This document shows, piece by piece, positions 59,774 through 64,000 of a DNA stretch of 64,000 nucleotides. The stretch covers positions 1,168,582-1,232,581 of the forward strand of contig NZ_CP063144.1 in assembly GCF_014962245.1 (NCBI RefSeq), written 5' to 3'. Both the position numbers and the translations under genes were made by a program. Source of the DNA: Thermosphaera aggregans. GTDB lineage: Archaea > Thermoproteota > Thermoprotei_A > Sulfolobales > Desulfurococcaceae. The notes beneath the pieces were generated by a model that saw nothing but the letters and a program-made list of their open reading frames with translations, was not told the origin of the DNA and searched no databases. Positions within the stretch are counted from its first letter, which is position 1; each line of letters starts with the position of its first letter.

Positions 59774-60510
59774 CCAGGCCGGATGAGTTCGTGGCTAGAA
59801 TAGTCTGCTTCCCACTTTCAAACTGCAGTGTTCTTGAACAAAGGCTGAACAATCTCATATCTGACGGCTTCACATACTTACTTGAAACAGGCTGGAGCTT
59901 CCATGGGTTAAGGCTTGTTGGAAAAGGCTATTCCGGGGTTGTCGTGCTGGCTAAGCATCCTAGACATGGCTTAGGAGCCTTGAAGCTTCGGAGGCTTGAC
60001 AGCCGTAGGGATAGTTTAAGGCATGAGGCATTAATGATGAAGCAGGCTTATGAGACAGGATTAGCTCCAAGACTGTTTACCGAGCATGATGACTATATTT
60101 TCCGAGAGTACTTCCCACCCTGGGACTGCACGCCCTTCGACGACTTCGTCGAGAACAGTGTTTTAAGAGGAGACTTACCGGTTCTAACCTCCATGCTCAG
60201 AACATTACTGGAGAAATTGAACATTCTAGACAGAATTAGAATAGACCATGGAGAGCTGAACAGGCCCGGCGACCACATCCTAGTATGTGGAAACAGGCTG
60301 GTGCTTATCGATTGGGAGAGCGCGAGGAGATCTAACACCCCGCGGAATGTTACAAGCGTTTTCTCACACCTAGTATTTAGATCCCCGTTTAAAGAAGCAT
60401 TAATAGATTATTTCAAATGGAATCCTTCAATAGTAGTTGAGAAATTGAAACACTACAAGAAAACATATGATTTCAGCATTATAGAAGAATTGTTTATAAA
60501 AGCAGGTTAG
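59716..60510 (+). CDS. COG2112-type predicted serine/threonine kinase
   Basis: A 264-residue protein-kinase-like protein of the archaeal COG2112 group. The P-loop region is GKGYSGVVVLAKHP (about 69-82) with Lys90 in GALKLRRL, the catalytic loop is IDHGELNRPGDHILV (about 177-191) and the metal-binding DWE is in LVLIDWESA (about 195-203). The catalytic segment HGELN replaces the usual HxDxxxxN, as in related RIO/aminoglycoside-type kinases. TTG 59716 is chosen because AAAGGAGG at 59702-59709 precedes it, although it lies inside cca. Confidence 0.82.
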   Translation: MVDGVCFEETIVDGEVHWLARPDEFVARIVCFPLSNCSVLEQRLNNLISDGFTYLLETGWSFHGLRLVGKGYSGVVVLAKHPRHGLGALKLRRLDSRRDSLRHEALMMKQAYETGLAPRLFTEHDDYIFREYFPPWDCTPFDDFVENSVLRGDLPVLTSMLRTLLEKLNILDRIRIDHGELNRPGDHILVCGNRLVLIDWESARRSNTPRNVTSVFSHLVFRSPFKEALIDYFKWNPSIVVEKLKHYKKTYDFSIIEELFIKAG

Positions 60511-60755
60511 TGATGAATAGGTACTTCTCTCCTATCAGCAACAGGTATCTTGCTCCCCGCCACATATTTCTTGGCGCTCGCAATTCGGATATCGTTCAGG
60601 CTTGGCATAGAGAGATCGTGCTTACACCTAGGGCAAATCCCGCCGTGAATCCTGTAAACCTCCTCGGGCGTTGGAACCCCGTAATAATCCTGTCCAACCT
60701 CGTAGAACACGGAGAGTATGTATCCACAGTTCCCACAGATGTATCGCACGGGCAT
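60507..60755 (-). CDS. Small zinc-ribbon protein
   Basis: An 82-residue protein with two CxxC knuckles: YICGNCGYIL (about 5-14) and GICPRCKHDL (about 39-48), a compact zinc ribbon. The linker GQDYYGVPTPEEVYRIHGG and the C-terminal RIASAKKYVAGS are characteristic enough to suggest a conserved archaeal family, but no function is known. ATG at 60755. It overlaps the kinase gene by four bases, tail to tail. Confidence 0.72.
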   Translation of the reverse strand: MPVRYICGNCGYILSVFYEVGQDYYGVPTPEEVYRIHGGICPRCKHDLSMPSLNDIRIASAKKYVAGSKIPVADRREVPIHH

Positions 60756-60764
60756 CAGGATCAC

Positions 60765-60996
60765 CGATAGGTATTAATTTGGTATTACCGAGTGTTAAGA
60801 TACTGGGCCAATAATACTTGAAACAAACAATTAAAAATCTCCATAACTTTTCAACAAGTAATAGGTGAAGATTTTAATTAAACAATTAATGTATTATATG
60901 CCAAAAGGCTTAAATACTAAACCACATAGGCGAAAGTATTCGATAATTAGAAATGAAAACAGTTTTAAATCTTCATTAATATTTTCATGTAGGATA
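60765..60996. other. AT-rich gap upstream of tRNA-Pro
   Basis: This 232-bp gap is AT-rich with scattered TATA-like words (TTTTAATTAAACAATTAA at about 60870-60888; TTAATATTTTC at about 60976-60986) that may be promoters for the zinc-ribbon gene on one side and the tRNA on the other. I see no ORF, repeat or RNA motif in it. Confidence 0.5.
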
Positions 60997-61102
60997 GGGG
61001 CCGTAGTCTAGCCTGGCTAGGATGCCGGCCTGGGGTGATTACCCCGCTGGCCAGGTAAGCCCGGAGCGCCGGTGATCCCGGGTTCAAATCCCGGCGGCCC
61101 CA
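60997..61102 (+). tRNA. tRNA-Pro(GGG) with a 31-nt intron
   Basis: The acceptor stem GGGGCCG (60997-61003) pairs with CGGCCCC (61095-61101), A73 at 61102; CCA is not encoded. The T arm has the TTCAAAT loop. The anticodon stem CCGGC (61025-61029) pairs with GCCGG (61068-61072), and the loop reads C-T-GGG-G, so the anticodon is GGG at 61032-61034 (Pro). An intron at 61036-61066 lies between positions 37 and 38. A bulge-helix-bulge forms: central helix CTGG/CCGG, bulges GGT and AGC, and inner helix TTACC/GGTAA. This is the substrate of the archaeal tRNA splicing endonuclease. Confidence 0.9.
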
Positions 61103-61112
61103 TTACCGCCTT

Positions 61113-61511
61113 TTACGAAGAAAGTATCTCCCGTATCTTGTCGGCAAACCTCTTCCGGTTTACAATGAATCTCTCATGCACTCCTTCGCCAATGACCATG
61201 TCCTTATATGTTGCTTGAACGCTGAACACTACCTTTCTTCCCTCGACACTGGTGATTGAGGCTTTCACCTTCACCACAGAATTCGATGGAGCCGGGTTAA
61301 GGTGTTTAACATTGACGAGGACTCCAACACTCGTGTATTCTTCGGGGAGGTGTTTTTGAAGACACCTTAAAGCCACACCCTCCATGAACGCGATCATGCT
61401 TGGTGTTGAAAGAACCGATACATCCCCGCTTCCAACATGCTTCGCCGTGTGAACATCGAGGACTTTAAATTCCTCCTCGCACACTTCTCCAACAGGTATT
61501 TGGAAGCTCAT
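61113..61511 (-). CDS. Hotdog-fold thioesterase
   Basis: A 132-residue hotdog protein resembling fluoroacetyl-CoA-type acyl-CoA thioesterases: TAKHVGSGDVSVLSTPSMIAFME (about 24-46) and the strands SVGVLVNVKHLNPAPSNSVV, VKVKASITSVEGRKVVFSVQA. The acyl group hydrolysed is unknown. ATG at 61511 is the likeliest start; an in-frame ATG at 61541 exists. It ends 10 bp after the tRNA-Pro on the opposite strand. Confidence 0.82.
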   Translation of the reverse strand: MSFQIPVGEVCEEEFKVLDVHTAKHVGSGDVSVLSTPSMIAFMEGVALRCLQKHLPEEYTSVGVLVNVKHLNPAPSNSVVKVKASITSVEGRKVVFSVQATYKDMVIGEGVHERFIVNRKRFADKIREILSS

Positions 61512-61633
61512 GGTGTTCACGCCAGGGAAATCATTATACATGAGCCCGTATAAAATAGTTTGTAAGAAGGCAATAATTTTAAACCTTGATAACTATTATC
61601 AGGGTTGGATTATGCTGTTTAAGGGTGATTGAC

Positions 61634-61888
61634 GTGAGTGGTGCTGCAGAATATGTCGTGAAAGTAAGGGATAAGGAAATAGTTATAGATGAAAAAGTCC
61701 TGGCAGTGTTGAGAGAGTATTTGAAAACACCCATGGGTCTTGAAGAGCTTGCGGAGAAACTAGGCTTGGAGGGCTGGGAGGAAGCATACGAGTTTATCAA
61801 GGCTATTCCAGCCTGGATACTGTGGACGCCTCCCTCAATGTGGAAGTATAGGAAAGAGTGGATCGCTAGGAGCAAGCCTACACAGTGA
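61634..61888 (+). CDS. Small hypothetical protein
   Basis: An 84-residue protein: two short strands (EYVVKVRDKEIVIDEKVLAVL) and a helix-turn-helix-like part (PMGLEELAEKLGLEGWEEAYEFIKAI) with a Trp-rich end (AWILWTPPSMWKYRKEW). The LEELAEKLGLEGWEEAYEFI segment could be a small DNA- or RNA-binding motif. GTG at 61634 is chosen because GGTGAT lies five bases upstream. Family unknown. It has its own promoter, with TTTTAAACC at about 61576-61584. Confidence 0.65.
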   Translation: MSGAAEYVVKVRDKEIVIDEKVLAVLREYLKTPMGLEELAEKLGLEGWEEAYEFIKAIPAWILWTPPSMWKYRKEWIARSKPTQ

Positions 61889-62112
61889 TTCCCCCGAATA
61901 GAATGAGCGCTTTCTTCACACTTTAACGCGTTTGCATTGTGTAATTGTTCAAGCTGGAGATTTCACTCGTTGTCAAAGTATTTCCCCTAGCTCACTCGCT
62001 GACCACCAGAGGAAAGGGTCGAGATCGTTTTAAACTTCTTTATAGATCTTCATAATAACCCAGTGATTAGCAGTATCAACAAGTAGTGAATGCTTGTTGA
62101 GAGGGTTTGCTT

Positions 62113-63399
62113 ATGGATATGGGATTCCATCAAGCAATAGGTGCTCTACTAGTATTACTGATTATCCTACCCTTAGTCGCTAGGACAAGGCTTCTCAGAA
62201 TCCCTATTTGGAGCTTCATGGCTTTCGCATCATTTATTAGTGTTTTAACAGAGCTTGTCTCATTGGATGAGCTCGGGGTTATAATCGACTTAAATGTCAT
62301 TCTCTTCCTGATCGGAATGTTTAGCATAGTCGGACTTGCAGAATCCTCGGGGCTTTTAGAGTATATTTCCTACGCGTTCATCTCGAGGTTTAGAAGCCGA
62401 TACGGCTTAATCCTCGGCTCCTCAATTCTCTACGGACTACTCGCCGCGTTCACCGTGAACGATACCGTGGCCTTGATGGGGCCTCCTATCGCGTACACGG
62501 TGGCAAGAGTCGCTCAAACACCGCTATCCTTCTCATTTATACTGCTCGCCTTCTCCTTAACGATAGGCTCAGTAATGACGCCTATAGGGAACCCTCAGAA
62601 CATGTTGATAAGCATTAACAGCGGCCTTCAAGCCCCTTTCCCAGTCTTCATGTACTATTTAACAATCCCCACGCTTGTAAACCTTATCGTAACCCCGCTA
62701 CTCTTGATAAAAATCTATGGTATTAGAAATGAGAGAATTGAGATAGCCTCAATACCATCAGAGTACTTGAGATCTAGGAGGGATGCTGTGCTAGCCCTTG
62801 TCGGACTGGTTACAGCGATCATCGCACTTGTAGTCAACGATTTCCTAGCCTTGTACGGGATGCCTCATATCAGCGAGAAGGGTTTCATCCCATTCGTTAT
62901 CGCGGCAGGAATTTACATATTCACGACAAGCCCTCGGGAATCGCTTTTAAGGGTTGACTGGGGCACTGTAATGTTTTTCATAACCATGTTCATCACTACA
63001 GAAGGAATTTGGAGGAGCGGGATTATTCAGCCTGTTTTAAACCTTCTGTCCCTCGGGGGCTGCGGCTCCACTTTATCAATAGCCTCGATAACTCTCTCAT
63101 CACTACTGATAAGCCAGGTTCTCAGCAACGTGCCTTTTGTCAACCTGTATATTGGTTATTTGAAAAACATTGGGTGTACAGGAAGCAGTATTCCTGAATG
63201 GCTAGCTCTTGCCTCTATGTCTACCATAGCTGGAAACCTTATGCCGCTTGGCGCTGCATCTAACATAATCATTATGGAGTACCTTGAGTCGAGATACAAG
63301 ACTACCTTGTCCTTCAAGGAGTTTGTCAGGGCCGGGGTACTGGTGACGGTGGTGAACACCCTGATATACTATCTTTTCCTATTACCTCTCACCATTTGA
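62113..63399 (+). CDS. ArsB/NhaD-superfamily membrane transporter
   Basis: A 428-residue polytopic protein with 10-12 transmembrane segments, of the ion transporter superfamily that includes ArsB, NhaD and citrate transporters. The first-half motif NDTVALMGPPIAYTVAR (about 117-133) and MTPIGNPQNMLIS (about 155-167), and the second-half SQVLSNVPFVNLYIGYL with GNLMPLGAASNIIIMEYL, are the paired re-entrant-loop signatures. Whether it carries arsenite, sodium or a carboxylate is unclear. ATG at 62113 follows GAGGGT. No arsR or arsenate-handling neighbour is visible. Confidence 0.85.
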   Translation: MDMGFHQAIGALLVLLIILPLVARTRLLRIPIWSFMAFASFISVLTELVSLDELGVIIDLNVILFLIGMFSIVGLAESSGLLEYISYAFISRFRSRYGLILGSSILYGLLAAFTVNDTVALMGPPIAYTVARVAQTPLSFSFILLAFSLTIGSVMTPIGNPQNMLISINSGLQAPFPVFMYYLTIPTLVNLIVTPLLLIKIYGIRNERIEIASIPSEYLRSRRDAVLALVGLVTAIIALVVNDFLALYGMPHISEKGFIPFVIAAGIYIFTTSPRESLLRVDWGTVMFFITMFITTEGIWRSGIIQPVLNLLSLGGCGSTLSIASITLSSLLISQVLSNVPFVNLYIGYLKNIGCTGSSIPEWLALASMSTIAGNLMPLGAASNIIIMEYLESRYKTTLSFKEFVRAGVLVTVVNTLIYYLFLLPLTI

Positions 63400-63556
63400 G
63401 CGTAGCACACGGTTGTTTAAGGCTTGAAGGACGCTAAAGCTGTAGGATCGGTCACGTGTGAGGAATTTGTTTCAAGGTTAAGTATTTCCATGCGGTAATA
63501 TAGTGTAATAGAGATGGTTTAACGGGAAACCAGCCAGGTCGGAGGGAGGATCGCGC

Positions 63557-64000
63557 ACGGAAAACCCTGTTTTATTGGTTACATGTAGGCAGGGATGCGA
63601 TGAGTGGTGTGAGGAAGAGGTAGGTAATATTGTCTTCAGGAAAGACCCTGAGCTGAGGATTGAGAAAACCCCGTATCCAGGAGTACTACTAGTGTATAGT
63701 AGGGTTTTGACACCAGATAGGGCTTACAGAGCAGTGGTTTTCAGGGAGTACGGGTTTGTAGAAAACATTATACCTGTGCAGTGCACTGGTTTGATTGAAG
63801 ACTTCGACCGCTTCCTCCAGTGCGTGGACGGCCTGCTCCAGGGTCTCCGAATGGTTAAGTTGAAACTACGGGTGAGAGGGGTGAGAGGTTACAGCGAAGC
63901 CTTATGGAGCAGGCTTAAAAACTTTCTGAAGGAGAGAGGTGTCGAGCACTCGCCTGAATCCCCGACCTGCCTCTTCATTGAAACCGTTGGTCTCAACCTC
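63557..64000 (+). CDS. THUMP-domain protein (Tan1/COG1818-like), partial
   Basis: A reading frame running off the right edge begins around TENPVLLVTCRQGCDEWCEEE and continues with a mix of strands and helices typical of THUMP RNA-binding domains; the archaeal COG1818 proteins resemble eukaryotic Tan1, which assists tRNA cytidine acetylation. There is no ATG or GTG near the start. GGAGGGAGGA at 63541-63550 is followed after six bases by ACG at 63557, which would give ENPVLLVTC directly; TTG at 63575 is the nearest conventional alternative but lies 24 bases after the Shine-Dalgarno. The C terminus is missing. Confidence 0.7.

Noticed and set aside
61889-62112. Gap before the ArsB/NhaD-type transporter as a possible RNA gene or regulator site
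   Set aside because: Only AT-rich promoter-like sequence (TTTTAAACTTCTTTATAG near 62030) is visible; no stable inverted repeat, ORF or sRNA boxes.
1-64000. CRISPR arrays, insertion sequences, prophage genes or toxin-antitoxin pairs
   Set aside because: No direct repeats with regular spacing, no transposase, integrase or phage structural proteins and no recognisable toxin-antitoxin pair were found.

Overview
The window reads as a gene-dense chromosomal segment of a hyperthermophilic crenarchaeon, most likely a Desulfurococcales/Desulfurococcaceae member (Desulfurococcus/Thermosphaera-like). The reasons are a complete CdvA-CdvB-CdvC division cluster, archaeal TFB, TFE-beta, RpoK and thermosome, a tRNA intron with a bulge-helix-bulge, C/D and H/ACA sRNP proteins, ADP-forming acyl-CoA synthetase, GatDE, heavy use of AGG/AGA/ATA codons and frequent TTG/GTG starts. 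No species can be named from the sequence alone. I saw no insertion sequence, prophage, CRISPR array or rRNA gene; this is core genome with short intergenic gaps.

Layout. 1-10 kb: 5' end of a NucS-like nuclease, a SPOUT methyltransferase, a small membrane protein, the Rqc2/NEMF homolog, archaeal AdoMet synthetase, a double RNase H-fold protein (DUF460), RIO2 kinase, MfnA-type decarboxylase and a TIP49/RuvBL-like ATPase. 10-17.6 kb: uncharacterised membrane and winged-helix proteins, a Trm112-like protein, a phosphohexomutase, a DRG-type GTPase, RNase HII, Hsp20 and a PAC2 proteasome-assembly protein. 17.8-20.6 kb: cdvC, cdvB, cdvA. 21-30 kb: enolase, signal peptidase, topoisomerase IA, site-2 protease overlapping rpoK, thermosome. 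29.7-33.2 kb: a minus-strand run of little-known genes around a PPP phosphatase. 33.4-38.5 kb: gatE, gatD and an NhaC antiporter.

38.5-47.4 kb is an information-processing block: S30e (too short to be found by ordinary ORF length limits), Nop5-fibrillarin, a COG1395 regulator, THEP1 NTPase, Trm1, TFE-beta, then a transglutaminase-fold surface protein, TFB, Gar1, SRP19 and S8e. 47.9-54 kb holds a possible structured RNA, cis-prenyltransferase, a coiled-coil protein, both ADP-forming acyl-CoA synthetase subunits, a GPN-loop GTPase and an AmmeMemoRadiSam radical-SAM protein. 54-60.8 kb has PRPP synthetase, a Trm-G10-like methyltransferase, RNase Z, small RNA- and nucleotide-binding proteins, ThpR, CCA-adding enzyme and a COG2112 kinase; the tRNA maturation genes are conspicuously grouped. 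61-64 kb has an intron-containing tRNA-Pro(GGG), a hotdog thioesterase, an ArsB/NhaD-type transporter and a THUMP protein cut by the window edge.

The most useful non-obvious items are: two candidate C/D-box guide RNAs in intergenic gaps (about 33263-33328 and 9940-10008, minus strand), an inverted-repeat-rich candidate RNA at about 47946-48090, a palindromic TATA box shared by S30e and the Nop5-fibrillarin operon, a palindrome just downstream of the thermosome promoter, a 104-bp coding overlap between rpoK and a site-2 protease with a strong Shine-Dalgarno inside rpoK, and a THUMP gene whose best-placed start codon is ACG.
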